A stretch of 64,000 nt of DNA from Stomorhina lunata (GCA_933228675.1 OW121744.1:95900508-95964507); one strand, 5' to 3'. Positions 22,801-37,309 are shown, numbered from the stretch's first letter. The notes: generated by a model not told the origin, from the sequence alone. Program-made: numbers and translations.

Positions 22801-25425
22801 AAATTTTTGAATAATTTCTTATAAAATAAGAAATTTTTGAAAACTTTCTTATAAAATAAGAAATTTTTGAAAAATTTCCTATAAAAATAGGAAATTTTTG
22901 AAAAATTTCCTATAAAAATAGGAAATTTTTGAAAAATTTCCTATAAAAATAGGAAATTTTTGAAAAATTTCCTATAAAAATAGGAAATTTTTGAAAAATT
23001 TCCTATAAAAATAGGAAATTTTTGAAAAATTTCCTATAAAAATAGGAAATTTTTGAAAAATTTCCTATAAAAATAGGAAATTTTTGAAAAATTTCCTATA
23101 AAAATAGGAAATTTTTGAAAAATTTCCTATAAAAATAGGAAATTTTTGAAAAATTTCCTATAAAAATAGGAAATTTTTGAAAAATTTCCTATAAAAATAG
23201 GAAATTTTTGAAAAATTTCCTATAAAAATAGGAAATTTTTGAAAAATTTCCTATAAAAATAAGAAATTTTTGAAAAATTTCCTATAAAAATAGGAAATTT
23301 TTGAAAAATTTCCTATAAAAATAGGAAATTTTTGAAAAATTTCCTTTAAAAATAGGAAATTTTTGAAAAATTTCCTATAAAAATAGAAAATTTTTGAAAA
23401 ATTTCCTATAAAAATAGGAAATTTTTGAAAAAATCCTATAAAAATAGAAAATTTTTGAAAAATTTCCTATAAAAATAGGAAATTTTTGAAAAATTTCCTA
23501 TAAAAATAGCAAATTTTTGAAAAATTTCCTATAAAAATAGGAAATTTTTGAAAAATTTCCTATAAAAATAGGAAATTTTTGAAAAATTTCCTATAAAAAT
23601 AGGAAATTTTTGAAAAATTTCCTATAAAAATAGGAAATTTTTGAAAAATTTCCTATAAAAATAGGAAATTTTTGAAAAATTTCCTATAAAAATAGGAAAT
23701 TTTTGAAAAATTTCCTATAAAAATAGGAAATTTTTGAAAAATTTCCTATAAAAATAGGAAATTTTTGAAAAATTTCCTATAAAAATAGGAAATTTTTGAA
23801 AAATTTCCTATAAAAATAGGAAATTTTTGAAAAATTTCCTATAAAATAGAAAATTTTTTAAAAATTTCCTATAAAAATATGAAATTTTTGAAAAATTTTC
23901 TATAAAAATATGTCAATTTTGAAAAATTTCCTGTAAAAATATGAAATTTTTGAAAAATTTCCTACAAAAATAGGAAATTTTTGAAAAATTTCTTACAAAA
24001 ATTGGAAATTTTTGAAAAATTTCTTACAAAAATAGGAAATTTTTGAAAAATTTCCTATAAAAATAAGAAATTTAAAAAAAAATTTCCTATAAAAATAACA
24101 AATTTTTGAGAATTTTAAAGATAAGAAATTGTTGAAAAATTTGCTATAAAAATAAGAAAGTTTTGAATAATTTCCTATAAAAATTAGACATTTTTGAAGA
24201 TAAACAATACAAATAAGAAATTCTTGAAAAATTTTGTATAAAAATTGGAAATTTTTAAAAAATTTCCTACAAGAATAAGAATTTTTTGAAAACTTTCTTA
24301 TAAAATAAGAAATTTTTGAAAACTTTCTTATAAAATAAGAAATTTTTGAAAATATTCTTATAAAATAAGAAATTTTTGAAAACTTTCTTATAAAATAAGA
24401 AATTTTTCAAATATTTGTTATACAAATCAGAAATTTTTGAAAAAATTCCTCTATAAATAAGAAATTTTTGAAAAATTTGTTATAAAAATAAGACATTTTT
24501 AAAAAATTTCCTATAAAAATAGGAAATTTTTGAAAAATTTCCTATAAAAATAAAAAATGAGAAATTTTTAAAAATTTCTTGTAAAAAATAAATTTTTGAA
24601 AAATTTTCTATACAAAAATTTTCTATAATAAATGTATTTAAAGCTTTTTTATACAAAAATTTTTAAATATGAAATTTTTGAAAAATTTCCTATAAAAATA
24701 GGAAATTTTTGAAAAATTTCTTGCAAAAATTGGAAATTTTTGAAAAATTTCTTAAAAAAATAGGAAATTTTTGAAAAATTTCCTATAAAAATAAGAAATT
24801 TAAAAAAAAAATTTCCTATAAAAATAACAAATTTTTGAGAAATTTAAATATAAGAAATTGTTGAAAAATTTGCTATAAAAATAAGAAATTTTTGAATAAT
24901 TTCCTATAAAAATTAGACATTTTTGAAGATAAACTATACAAATAAGAAATTCTTGAAAAATTTTGTATAAAAATTGGAAATTTTTGAAAAATTTCCTACA
25001 AAAATAAGAAATTTTTGAAAACTTTCTTATAAAATAAGAAATTTTTGAAAACTTTCTTATAAAATAAGAAATTTTTGAAAACTTTCTTATAAAATAAGAA
25101 ATTTTTGAGAACTTTCTTATAAAATAAGAAATTTTCGAAAACTTTCTTATAAAATAAGAAATTTTTCAAATATTTGTTTTACAAATCAGAAATTTTTGAA
25201 AAGATTCCTCTATAAATAAGAAATTTTTGAAAAATTTCCTATAAAAATAAGAAATTTTTAAAAAATTTCCTATAAAAATAGGAAATTTTTGAAAAATTTC
25301 CTGTAAAAATGAAAAATAAGAAATTTTTAAAAATTTCCTGTAAAAAATAAATTTTTGGAAAATTTTCTATACAAAAATTTTCTATAATAAATGTATTTAA
25401 AGCTTTTTTATACAAAAATTTTTAA
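19863..25425 (+). repeat. Satellite S1, array 2, with segmental duplication
   Basis: Begins with shorter variants carrying TATAAAATAGG (19863-20075), then homogeneous 31-bp forward units (about 20090-21750), then a decayed tract (about 21750-22870) with ATAAGAAATTT, ATTAGACATTTTTGAAGATA and a non-repeat marker ATGTATTTAAAGCTTTTTTA. The whole order repeats: homogeneous units 22870-23830 and the same decayed tract 23838-24910. Markers are offset by 2085 bp at the decayed end and by 2054 bp at the AAAAAATCC variant (21373 and 23427), a difference of exactly one 31-bp unit. A third partial copy of the terminal marker lies at about 25390-25425, 759 bp after the second. Confidence 0.95.
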
Positions 25426-25751
25426 ACGAAAACTCTGCGAAGCGCGTGAATTAAAACAGTCCACAAGATGTTCGTGAACTGTTCTTTTTTTCTTATGCCT
25501 AAGAGCTTTTAAGCTCTTAGACATATAGAGGGAAACTGATGATATGTTTTTGGCCATCTTCCTGGTATCACAATGGAAAAATAGTATATATATAGTATAG
25601 TTTTATATGTCTCTTAAAAGTATGTTTAAGATTTGTTCCATATTTATGAGGAATATTTTACGTATCTTATATTTTTATTAAATTTCCCAAATGACCGTCC
25701 ATAATCACCGTGTTACGTCTAATTAGAGCTCATTAATAACGATTTCTCCAT
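25426..25751. other. Spacer with small palindromes
   Basis: Contains CTAAGAGCTTTTAAGCTCTT(AG), a 10-bp inverted repeat around TT at about 25499-25520. No gene seen. Confidence 0.5.
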
Positions 25752-27808
25752 AAAACAAGTAAGAGTGGTATATTCGGCTTTGCCGAATCTTGGATACCCT
25801 TCACCAATGGTGTTCCAAAAGCAAAGTACAAAATCGTAAGAATATATTGATAATTATATAGTTTCTGATTACTGACTTAGTTGAGCTCCAGATAAATGCT
25901 TGATATCTATATTAATTTTCTTTTGTTCATACTTAATGTAATTCCTAGCAATATTTGGTTATACTAGTATTATATGCAAAGAGTCTTTAAAATAAAGAGT
26001 CAGAAAACGAAAAGCTTTTCGGTGGCGTCATCATCTAGAATAGTTATGGACCCAAAGGTTAGCTTTTGAATGGATGGATATCAGCTTTGTCGGAAAAGTT
26101 ATTGAAGATTTTAACTAAGATTTAGTTAACTAATTAAGATGAATACTTCATCAATAATATTTGGGATGTATTGTTTATCGATCTGTCCGATGGATGTTTG
26201 GAAAGTTTTGCTCTAGTTCTTTGTGCAATTATAATGTGATTTAATTTATCAGCATTAAAGTGATTCCCGGTCGGGGTTATATGGGCCCATTTTCAATACC
26301 GAACTTTCCAAGAGATCAGAAATACTTTTGTCAAATATTGTCACTGTAGAAAGTTTGTTTTAGGAGCTATCGCCAACGTCTTTATACTAAATGTCACCAT
26401 CGTATCTAGTATAATTTGTCATTTATTAACTACTAAGAGATTGCCTTAGACGAAGTTATACGGGAGCAATTGTCAAACGTGAATGGATTTCTCCCAATTG
26501 CAATTAAAAAACTTTCGTTAGTATATGAGATACATACATACATACATATGTAGGTTTTGAACGGATATCATGTACTTAGCTGCATTTTTGTACTTCCTAG
26601 GAAGATTACCTACAATTTGATATATAATACATTCTCAAATGTAATCATAATGTTCAAAAGTCAGACACAAAATTAAGATAAATGCATTGTGTCTGTCTGC
26701 TAAAATCAGATTTGTGGAGCTCCTGGAAGGTATACCCATTTGTATTTTACACAAAATTTTAGGATATCGTCCCACCCTGAATTTTATCATTGTCGATCAA
26801 ACACCTGAAATATCGCTTAAACACTAAATTATATCTACCACAAATTACCGAATGCATCAGAATTTAGGTAATCCCCTACGAAGTACGCTATTAAATTTCA
26901 TAAAAAAAACACCTGAGATATCGACAAAACAGGAGCTCCAAAAACTTGACTACAACTGAAAAAAGGACAGCCAGATAGACGGACGGACAGACAAACAGAT
27001 GGACGGACAGACAGACGGACGGACGTCGCGAATCGATTCTCCTGCCGATTCTGAGACGATCGGTACAATTTTAATTGTATTCATAATCAGATTTGTGGAG
27101 TTTATATATCAGATTTTAGAAAATCCTCCCACGAAGAACGCTGTCAAATTTCATCACAATCGGTCCATAAACACCTGAGATATCGCTGAAACAATACTTA
27201 CAAAATGTTAACAAAATTTCTTAGACACGTACTTTGGGCAATTTGCTGTACATCACAAGAAGTGTTTTGGCTATATCTCAGTTGTTTATGGACCGCTTTT
27301 GATAAATTTAATAACGTGCTTGGCGGGGGAATTTCCTAAACTCTGATATAAAATTTATGTATGTCCGTGCTAAAGGAGGATGGTTTTTTCCTATTTCTGC
27401 ATTTCATTTTTTCAACAAACATTCTCTAATGCTTACTTTGGGAAATTTGCGATACATCAAATTTAGTGTTTTGGCGATATTTCAGTCGTTTATGGACCGA
27501 TTTTGATAAAATTTTACAGAGTGCTTTGGGGAACCATTTCCTACAATCTGATATATAATATATTATCACATATACACCAGGAGTATCTTGTTTCTCTTGT
27601 TATTTAAAAGTGTGTTTCAATCAAAAATTTTAAAATTTTCGTCTAATTTTTGGTATTTTTTCGATATTTTCGGTGTTTTTAAACCGATTTTAATGAAATT
27701 TAATAGCGTTCATTGCGGGAGAATTTCCTAAAATCTGATATATAATTTATGTAGGTCCATCCTCTAGGGGCTTCAGAAACTTGATTTCAACAGACAGACA
27801 GACAGACG

Positions 27809-27840
<32 letters not shown>

Positions 27841-27976
27841 GACATCGCTTAATCGATTCTCCTCCCGATTCTGATTCGATTGATATAATTTTTATGGGGT
27901 CTACGATCACTAATAAAAAAATTACAAACGGAATCACAAACTTATAATACCCTTTCACCTATTGGTGAAGGGTATA
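25752..27976 (-). mobile_element. DINE-1-like non-autonomous Helentron, type C
   Basis: On the minus strand it begins TATACCCTTCACCAATAGG, folding into a hairpin with AGGGTATTATAA. It next carries GATTCCGTTTGTAATTTT and the GCGATGTCCGTCTGTCTG microsatellite block, and ends with GGTGAAGGGTATCC, a hairpin ATTCGGCAAAGCCGAAT and ACTCTTACTTGTTTT. It is about 2.2 kb and non-coding. The interior repeats phrases like ATCGGTCCATAAACACC and ATTTCCTAAAATCTGATATA several times, so it has grown by internal tandem duplication. The 5' end matches the reverse complement of its own 3' subterminal motif. Confidence 0.8.
27788..27842 (-). repeat. (ACAG/ACGG)n microsatellite inside the type C element
   Basis: Corresponds to the GTCY microsatellite conserved in DINE-1-type elements. 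A related run lies at about 26960-27025. Confidence 0.85.
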
Positions 27977-29690
27977 AAAAAGATTTATATTTTAGGATTT
28001 GATGTCAAATTATTTACCAATATCGAAAGCATTTACTACATATAAGAAGAAAAAGTGCATTATTTAAAATATTGAACCTTTCAGCAGATAAAAATCAGCT
28101 TGTTATCTTTATTTAAATGATTAAAAGCTCCTCCTACCTTTCGAAATAGCTTTTGAAAGCCTGAGTATGTTTTTTTTTAGTTTTTTAAAGATGGGAAAGA
28201 ATTGAAGAATTTTGTTTAGGTATAAAAATGATTCAAACTTGTTTTACCTATTAATTTTAAATTGTAGTATTTAAATAATTTTAAGATAATTTTTCCAATA
28301 TTTTAAAATTTTTTATTTTTTAATTTGATTAGAAAATTAGTTTGTTTTTTAATTAATTTTTATAAATTGCCTAAATAATAATATAACCAGCTTTACGGTT
28401 TGATTGGGACTTATGGTAAAAAATAATTATTATCTTTTTTGGAAAGAAGGCTTTGAAACCAAATTAAAGTCAAGAATAAGAAATATGAGCGGTTAAGATC
28501 AAACATCTGATCTAACAAATACTTTTTTTGTTTGGTACGATTCTTCCGTTTCTTCCCACTGAGTATTTGTCTAAGAGACTGAAATATTGAAAACGATTTG
28601 AATGAATATATTTTCAAACTCTTAGTCTTTTTGGTACATTGCTCTTTATCAGTTTCTAATTCGAAACAGTGGCTTATGAATGACTTTGTTATTTGTTATC
28701 ATTCTTCTTAGCTTAGACTCCTCTATTCTTTGTTCAGGCTAATATTTTGAGTCTAATTTAGTTTCGGTTCTTATGTTAAATATCTAGGTATGTATGTAAG
28801 TCAACTAATATTTTTCAAATCACCTTGTCTTTTATTTTATGTTTTGGTGTTTTCTTGTTCATTTGCTTTCTTACTACACCTATGGCGGTATTTTTGCTTT
28901 CAAATCTTTAGTTTTACCCACAAAAAAAAAATGGTTTGAAAATTTTAATTGTCATGCCACCTGATGATATGAATGAGCCCAGACCGTCCCAAAGAAATCT
29001 TTGTTGAAGTTGTGAGTGAAAAGTGAGAAAGTAATTTACAAAAATGTAGATCACTCTCTAAGTCTAAGACATTCAACCTCGGGTATGAGAATGTGTGTCG
29101 GTTGGTTTGGACTTTGTGTTAGTTGCTCTGTTTGTTGCAACGCCTCTTTAGTTTTCGTTTCAAAATTCAAAGATCATGCAACTTTATGAACCCATTTTAA
29201 AGGCTGGGATTTTTTATTTTTTCTGACTTATTGTTTTTCACTTATAATTGTCATTTCATTTCATTTCGTATTTATGTTTTGTAATTTTGTTTCCTACTTT
29301 GTCGGCCAATTTCTGTTAAATAGTTTCAAAACGTTTAATTTAAGCCGATTTCAAAAGAGCCCGAAGGAGTTTTTGTTACCTTTTCTGGTATTTAGCGGTT
29401 TTATGGATTATTTAAAGTTACAATAAGTTATTGCGTAAATGATACTTCCGCTTTATTGTTTATATTTCAAACAAAAGATTGTATGAAAATATTGCATTTG
29501 TTTAAAATTCTTAGAATTTGAATTCTTAAAGACTGAAGTTGAAATTTGTATAATTAGGGACATGGGCAGGATAAAAGGGAGATTTAATTGCAGTACACGA
29601 ACAGTTTAAAAAATTTACATTGTAAACTGATTTATGGCTCATTAGGTTTAAAAAACGCGGCTCAGTTCTTTTAAATACTTTTTAATAAAA
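27977..29690. other. AT-rich stretch, no gene seen
   Basis: No gene, RNA or repeat that I can support. Short open frames here lack any domain. Confidence 0.5.
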
Positions 29691-32600
29691 AAATAATAAT
29701 TTTTTTTTAACGAAAAATTTTCTATAGAAAATAATTTTTAGCGAAAAATTTTTTATAGAAAATATTTCTTAACAAAAAATTTGCTATATAAAAATTTTTT
29801 AAACTAAAAATTTTCTATAGAAAAATTTTTTTTATGAAAAATTTTCTATTCAAAATTTGTTTTAGCGAAAATTTTCTATAAAAAAATTTTTTCTACAGAA
29901 TTTTTTTTTTTTAATTTTTCTATAGATAAATTAAAAAAAAAAAATCCGTACAAAAAATTTTTTTAACAAAACATATTCTATAGAAATTTTTTTTAACGAA
30001 AAATTTTCTGTAGATTTTTCTATAGAAAAATTTTTTACCGAAAAATTTTCTATAGAAACATTGTTTATATAAATTTTTTTTTAATTTTTTTAACGAAAAC
30101 TTTGTCTATAAAATTTTTTTTAATAAAAAATTTTCTAAAGGCAAATTTTTTTTTAACGAAAAATTTTTAATAGAAAATTTTTTAACAAACAATTTTTCAA
30201 AAGAAAATTTTCATTCAAAAAATTTTCCTATAAAAAATTTTTGTGGCGAAAATTTTTGTTTAAAAACATTTTTCTATAGAAAGATAAAACATTTTTTTTT
30301 TCGAAAATTTTCTATACAAAAAGTTTTTTATTGAAAAATTTTCTAAAGAAAAAATTTATTTTTTCAAAAAATTTTCTATAGAAAAATTTTATTCGATAAA
30401 AGATTTTGTTTCTAGAAAATTGTTTTTATCGAAAATTTTACTGTAGAAAGATTTTTGTATCGACAATTTTTTTAATCGAAACAATTTTATAGAAAAATTT
30501 TTTGTTTATCGGAAAATGTTGTATGGAAAAATATTATTATTGAAGGTTTTCTAGAGAAAAATATTTTTTGTTCAAAAATTTTTTAGAAAAATATTTATAT
30601 CGATAATAGAAATTTTGATAAAAATATTTTTTATAGACAAACTTTTATATTTTAAAATTTTCTATAGAAAGATTTTGAATAAATAATTTTTCAATAAAAC
30701 AGTTTTTCTGTAGAAAATATTTCGATAAAAAACTTCGTCGTTAAAAATATTTTCCATAAACAATTTTTTTCTTTAGAAGAATTTTTTATTATTTTTTTTT
30801 TTCGAAAAATTTTTGATAACAAAATTTGTCTTTAAAAAAATTTTTTATCGAAACTTTCTCAAAAAGTTTTTTTCTATAGAAATATTTTCGATAAAAATAT
30901 TTTTCTATAAAAAAATTTCAATAAAAATATTTTCTATAGAAAAATTTTCAATAAAAATATTTTTCTATAGAAAAATTTTCGGATAAAAAATGTTTTCTAT
31001 AGAAAAATTTTCGATGAAAAATTTTTTTTAAAAAAGTTTCGATAAAAAATTTTTTCTATAAAATTTTCTATAAAATTTCGCTAAAATTTTTTTCTATAGA
31101 GAAATTTTCGATAAAAATTTTTTCTACAGAGAAATTTTGGATAAAAATTTTTCAATAAAAAAATGTTTCTATAGAAAATTTTCGGTAAAAATTTTTTTCT
31201 ATAGAAAATTTTCGGTAAAAATTTTTTCTGTAGAGAAATTTTCTATAAAAAATTTGTTTATAGAAAAATTTTCGATAAAAAAGTTTTTTAGAAAAATTTT
31301 CCATAAAAAAGCTTTATAGAAAAATTTTCGATAAAAAATGTTTTCTATAGAAAAATTCTCTACAAAAATATTTTTCTATAGAAAAGATTTCTACAAAAAA
31401 AAAAAATTTTAATAAAAATATTTTTCTATAGAAAAATTTTAAATAAAAATATTTTTTTATAGAAAAATTTTCAATAAAAATATTTTTCTATAGAAAAATT
31501 TTCAATAAAATATATATCTATAGAAAAATTTTCGATAAAAAATTTTTTATATAGAAACATTTTCGATAAACAATTTTTCTATAGAAAAATTTTCGATCAA
31601 AAATTTTTTCTATAGAAAAATTTTCGACAAAAAATTTTTTCTATAGAAAAATTTTCGATAAAAAATTTTTTCTATAGAAAAATTTTCAATAAAAAATTGT
31701 TTCTATAGAAAAATTTTCAATAAAAAATTGTTTCTATAGAAAAATTTTCAATAAAAATTTGTTTCTATAGAAAAATTTTCAATAAAATTGTTTCTGTAGA
31801 AAAATTTTCAATAAAAAATTGTTTCTATAGAAAAATTTTCAATAAAAAATTGTTTCTATAGAAAAATTTTCAATAAAAAGTTTTTTTATAGAAACATTTT
31901 CAATAAAAACGTTTTTCTATAGAAAAAATTTCAATGAAAATATTTTTCTAGGGAAAAAAATTTCTATAAACAATTTGTGACAAACAATTTTTTTTATAAA
32001 AAAATTTTCGATAAAAGCTTTTTACTATTGACAAATTTTCGATAAAAAATTTTTTCTATAGAAAAATTTTCGATAAAAAAAAAGTTTTATAAAAAAATTT
32101 TCGATAAAAAAAAAGTTTTATAGAAAAATTTTCGATAAAAAAAAGTTTTATAGAAAACTTTTCGATAAAAAAATTTTTCAATAGAAAAATTTTAGATACA
32201 AAATTTTTTCTATAGAAAAATTTTCAATCAAAAATTTTTTCTATAGAAAAATTTTCGACAAAAAATTTTTTTTATAGAAAAATTTTCGATATAAATTTTT
32301 TTCTATAGAAAAATTTTCGATAAAAAATTTTTTCTATAGAAAAATTTTCAATAAAAATTATAAATAAAAATATTTTTCTATAGAAAAATTTTCAACAAAA
32401 ATATTTTTCTATAGAAAAATTTTCAATAAAACTATTTTTCTATACAAAAATTTTCAATAAAAATATTTTTCTATAGAAAAATTTTCGATAAAAATTTTTT
32501 TCTATAGAAAAATTTTTGATAAAAAATTTTTTCTATAGAAAAATTTTCGATTAAAAAATGTTTCTATAGAAAAATTTTCGATAAAAAGTTTTTTCTCTAG

Positions 32601-32865
32601 AAAAATTTTCGATAAAAATTTTTGTATAGAAAAATTTGCGATTAAAAATTTTTTCTATAGAAAAATATTTTTTCCATAGAAAAAATTTCCATAAAAAAAG
32701 TTTCGATAAAAAACTTTTTCCATAGAAAAATTTTCGATAAAAATTTTTTATGTAGAAAAATTTTTTCTGTAGAAAAATTCTCGATATAAAATTTTTTCTA
32801 TAGAAAAATTTTCGTTAAAAAGTTTTTTCTATCGAAAAATTTAGCAAATAAAATTTTTAGAACAG
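29691..32865 (+). repeat. Satellite S3, about 30-bp CTATAGAAAA units
   Basis: Units read TTTTCTATAGAAAAATTTTC followed by GATAAAAAA or AATAAAAAT, with a 14-bp palindrome TTTTCTATAGAAAA. The left part (29691-31000) is highly diverged, while 31550-32840 is more regular. Frames that translate as lysine/phenylalanine-rich repeats (for example 31137-31319) are by-products. Confidence 0.92.
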
Positions 32866-34364
32866 AAAAAAAATTAAAAAGGTATTGGAAAATATTATTT
32901 TAAAATCAAGAAGTTTGGGAGAAAAATGTGTCTTGATGTTTAAAATGTGATACCAATGATATTGATTTAAAAAATCAGAGGTAGTCAAGGAAAAATGGTC
33001 CCAAATTTTATTTTTCTTTTGTCTTTAATATTAAAAAAAATTGTATGTGCTTAAAGTTACACTTTGTTCATTTTATTTGTAAAGCTATTCCTTCTTAGTG
33101 TTGAAAAGTATACAAAATATTCGATTAAAGCTAAAGGTCTTAAATGAAAGAGGACTCTTTTCAATTCGAATAATCGAAGCTAAACTTATCTAAATATTTT
33201 TCCGATATATATTTTTTTTTATTTTCTTGTAATTTAATAATATTGTTTAACATAATTGTCAATTGAAGCGTTTACATTCAATTGTTAACTTTTCCAGGAT
33301 ATTGAAAACAACAAAAAAAAATCGTGTAAATGAAGGAATGAAAAGCGAAACAAATTGTTCAATACACGCGTTTTATATAGATTTTTTTTTTTAAATTTTA
33401 TAAATTGTTTTTCATTTTATTTCATTTTTGAAGGTGTCAATTGTTTGCAGGTAAATGTGGAAATATCTTGTATCTCACAGAGAAAGGTATATTTAAATAT
33501 TCTAGTATGTTAATGACTTTTTAAAGTTCATTTATACGACGTCGACGACAACGAAACGAAATATTTATATGCGCGAAAAACATGTGTAATGAGCGTAAAC
33601 TTCAATGAACTTTGAAATTAGATAAAAGAATTGCACAGACAGACAGACGTGTTAATTTTCCTTTATCGAGAAGAAAAATATTTAAATATATGTTAATCAA
33701 ATTTGTACAAGTTTTATTAAATATATATTAAAGATAATGTCTTTAAATATCGAGTGAAGACAAAAGATCATGGATTGTACACTAGTCGACATAATTATTT
33801 TGACATACCAGTTGTTTTTCTTCTTTTTTTATTTCCGGTCCTATGCAATTAAGAAAATAAATAAAAAATATTGAAAATGGTAGAAATTAGAAAACAAAAG
33901 ACCTTTCATATTTTAAAAGTTTTGTATACATAAAAAACTGGACTTTGTAGAAGACAATCCAGAGTTTTGAACACAAGCCTCTTCCACGACTAGTCTACCA
34001 GTTTTGGAATCCAATGTATTCGTAATTTCTACTATTGTTAATTTGTCCTAATGTAATCGCAAGTCCTGTTATAGTCCAGTTGAAAGTACTATTATAGTCG
34101 TAAAACCTACTATAGTCCAGATGAAGTTTTCAATGTGTTCGTATGAATTAATATAGTTTAGTTGAAGATCCTAATGTAATCGTAGGTCCTTCTATAGTAA
34201 TCGTACTTTCTACTACAGTTCAGTTAAGGGACCAAATGTAATCGTAGATCCTACTATGGTACATATAAAGATCTCATTGTAAACGTAGGTAAAAGATAGT
34301 CGTAGATCATAATAATCTATTTTATTGTGAATTTTTTGTTAATTAAACCACTATAATTTTTACA
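32866..34364. other. AT-rich stretch with a degenerate minisatellite
   Basis: No gene seen. From about 34040 to 34315 AATCGTAGGTCCTACTATAG-like phrases recur irregularly; they resemble the decayed S2 units at 15-16 kb. Confidence 0.45.
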
Positions 34365-34910
<546 letters not shown>

Positions 34911-35029
34911 AAATTTCTTTACAAAAATATTTAATGTTAAAATTTTTCTGGAAAATTTTCTATTCAAAAAATTCTTCTTTTTAAAAAAAATTATATAGGT
35001 AATTTTTTTAAAGAAAAAAATTTAAGTGA

Positions 35030-35247
35030 AAAATATTGGACACAATAATTCGTATTTATTCTGTCCCTTAAATAAAATATAACATGTGGTTTTCGCTCTG
35101 TCCAGAATAAGGGATAATCCCCCTGAAGTGATGGCCTAACCAATCATTGAAACGTGTCGAGGAATGGTTTCCCCACCAACATTTTTTTGGTTTTATCATA
35201 GTAACAAATAATTGTAATAAATTGGGATCTTAGTGCAATAGACTATA
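35030..35247 (+). repeat. S3-linked unit, copy 1
   Basis: Carries GGACACAATAATTCGTATTT, GTCCAGAATAAGGGATAATC, CTGAAGTGATGGCCTAACC, GAAACGTGTCGAGGAA and GGTTTCCCCACCAAC. Four copies in the window, all inside or beside S3 blocks. Confidence 0.85.
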
Positions 35248-35504
35248 GTAAAAAATTTTAAAATATTTAATGTTAAAATTTTTCTTTACAAAAAGTGTAG
35301 AAAATATGGAGAATTTTTCTATGCAAAAAAATTTTATGTAGAAAATTATTCTATACAAAAAATATGGAATATATGGAAAATTTTTCTATACAAAAAATTA
35401 TCTATGGAAAATTTTCTATTCAAAAAATTCTATATAAAAAATTCTTCTTTATAAAAAAAAATAATATAGGGACATTTTTGATAGAAACAAAATTTAAATG
35501 AAAA

Positions 35505-35611
35505 ATGTTGGACACAATAATTCGTATTTATTCTGTCCGTTAAATAAGATATAAAATGTGATTTTCACTCTGTCTAGAATTAGGGATAATCGCCCTGAAG
35601 TGATGGCCTAA
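35505..35611 (+). repeat. S3-linked unit, copy 2, truncated
   Basis: Matches copy 1 from GGACACAATAATTCGTATTT to TGAAGTGATGGCCTA, where S3 sequence resumes abruptly. Confidence 0.85.
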
Positions 35612-36215
35612 AAAAAAATTCTATAGAAAAATTTTTGTCAGAAAATTTTCTATAAAAAAATTTTTGATAAAAAAATATTTTATAGAAAAATTTTTGATAA
35701 AAAATTTTTTTTTAGAAAAATTTTTGATAAAAAATTTTTTTTTAGAAAAATTTTTGATAAAAAAAATTTTTATAGAAAAATTGTTGATAAAAAAATTTTC
35801 TATAGAAAAATTTTTGATTAAAACATTTTGTATAGAAAATTTTTTGTTAAATACATTTTCTATAGAAAAATTTTTGATAAAAACATTTTCTATAGAAAAA
35901 TTTTTGTTAAAAAAATTTTCTGTAGAAAAAATTTTTATAGAAAAATTTGACAAAAAAAAAATTCTATAGAAAAATTTTTGATAAAAAAATTTTCCATAGA
36001 AAAATTTTGGATAAAAAATTTTCTAAAGAAAAATTTTGGATAAAAAATTTTCTATAGAAAAATTTTTGGTAAAAAAATTTTCTATAGAAAAATTTTTGGT
36101 AAAAAAATTTTCTATAGAAAAATTTTTGGTAAAAAAATTTTCTATAGAAAAATTTTTGGTAAAAAAATTTTCTATTGAAAAATTTTTGGTAAAAATATTA
36201 AAAAAAATGGAATAG

Positions 36216-37281
36216 AAAACTTTTTATTTTTAAAAAGTTAGAACTACACATTGAAAAAATACCTATTTAAATTAAAACTATAAAAAACGGCAACTCTGTC
36301 GACTATTTTTTTGCTCTGTTCTCTTTGCGCCGACCCTTGGATATAACTCAGATTTTAATACAGACATACGACTAGAACTATGACTAGATCAATGTTAAAA
36401 ACCATAAGTATAATCATAACTAACGCTATGACTTGGTTTATTCACTAAGAGATGGCAAGATATACTATAGCTATAGATATATAGTTATGACTAGATCTAT
36501 GACTAAAGCTTTGATAAGATACATCTCTACAACTACAATTACTACTTATAAGATATTGCTGTGTGAGTTTAAGGTACAAATTGTATTTGGTTTTAAAAAA
36601 TATTTCTTTCATTAAAAATCATAAGACCTACACCCTTTTTTTATTAATAGTAATAACATTAGTATGGGTCACAGCAAAACAAGTCAACTTAATTCAAAAT
36701 ATTTTGCTGTTGTCTCAAATGTTAGTCATAAATAAATAAAAAAAAATAAGCAAAATTTTCGAAGGCACATTGACATAATGGCCCAAACGTGTAACTTTAT
36801 TACACTAGACCTTCTCATGCTCCACAAACAACAGCATCTACATAATTTTATTTGCTCCATGGTTCCAGTGTTTGTGAAAGAAGGCAGTAAAAAGTAACAG
36901 GATATAAATGTATGCAAGATAATTTTGTAATAGAATGAACGACTTACCCCTTTTTTTCGGTAGATTATTCGTAGACGAATTTGTGTTTATTTGTTTTTCA
37001 ATTTATCCCAGTAAAATTGTCTGAAACTGAAACAACTTACTCGAGTAACCCATATGAGGAAAATATTCTATATATAAAAATTTCCATTATGTTAATTCAG
37101 TTTATTTTGGTGTTCAGCTGTAAATTTATTCTAAGTATTCGCAATGATTTGCTAGAGATGCTATTGTTTTCAATAAGGATGTTGGCATAAGTTATCATAA
37201 AACAATGGAAATGGTACACTGAGAAAAGATTGTAAGAAGGTAAAATCATGTCTAAAATTTATGGTAAGAAATGCACCTGTG
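36216..37281. other. AT-rich stretch, no gene seen
   Basis: A short run of ACTATGACTAGA-like phrases lies at about 36365-36510. No gene supported. Confidence 0.5.
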
Positions 37282-37309
37282 CACAGTGGGATGGTTTAAA
37301 AATAGAATA
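37282..37309 (+). repeat. Left terminal inverted repeat
   Basis: 24 of 28 bases match the reverse complement of 40741-40768; the TGGTTTAAAAATAGAA block is identical. Confidence 0.75.

Larger units (their letters stand above)
34911..36215 (+). repeat. Satellite S3 block with interspersed unique units
   Basis: S3-like CTATAGAAAAATTTTTG units occur at 34911-35010, 35250-35470 and 35612-36215. The last part has an exact 30-bp period (TTTTTGGTAAAAAAATTTTC, for instance 36066, 36096, 36126). Between the blocks sit two copies of a separate sequence (35030-35247, 35505-35611). Confidence 0.85.

Noticed and set aside
31137..31319. Lysine/phenylalanine-rich small proteins in S3 (also 35621-35969 and 62094-62470)
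   Set aside because: By-products of CTATAGAAAA satellite units, present on both strands.
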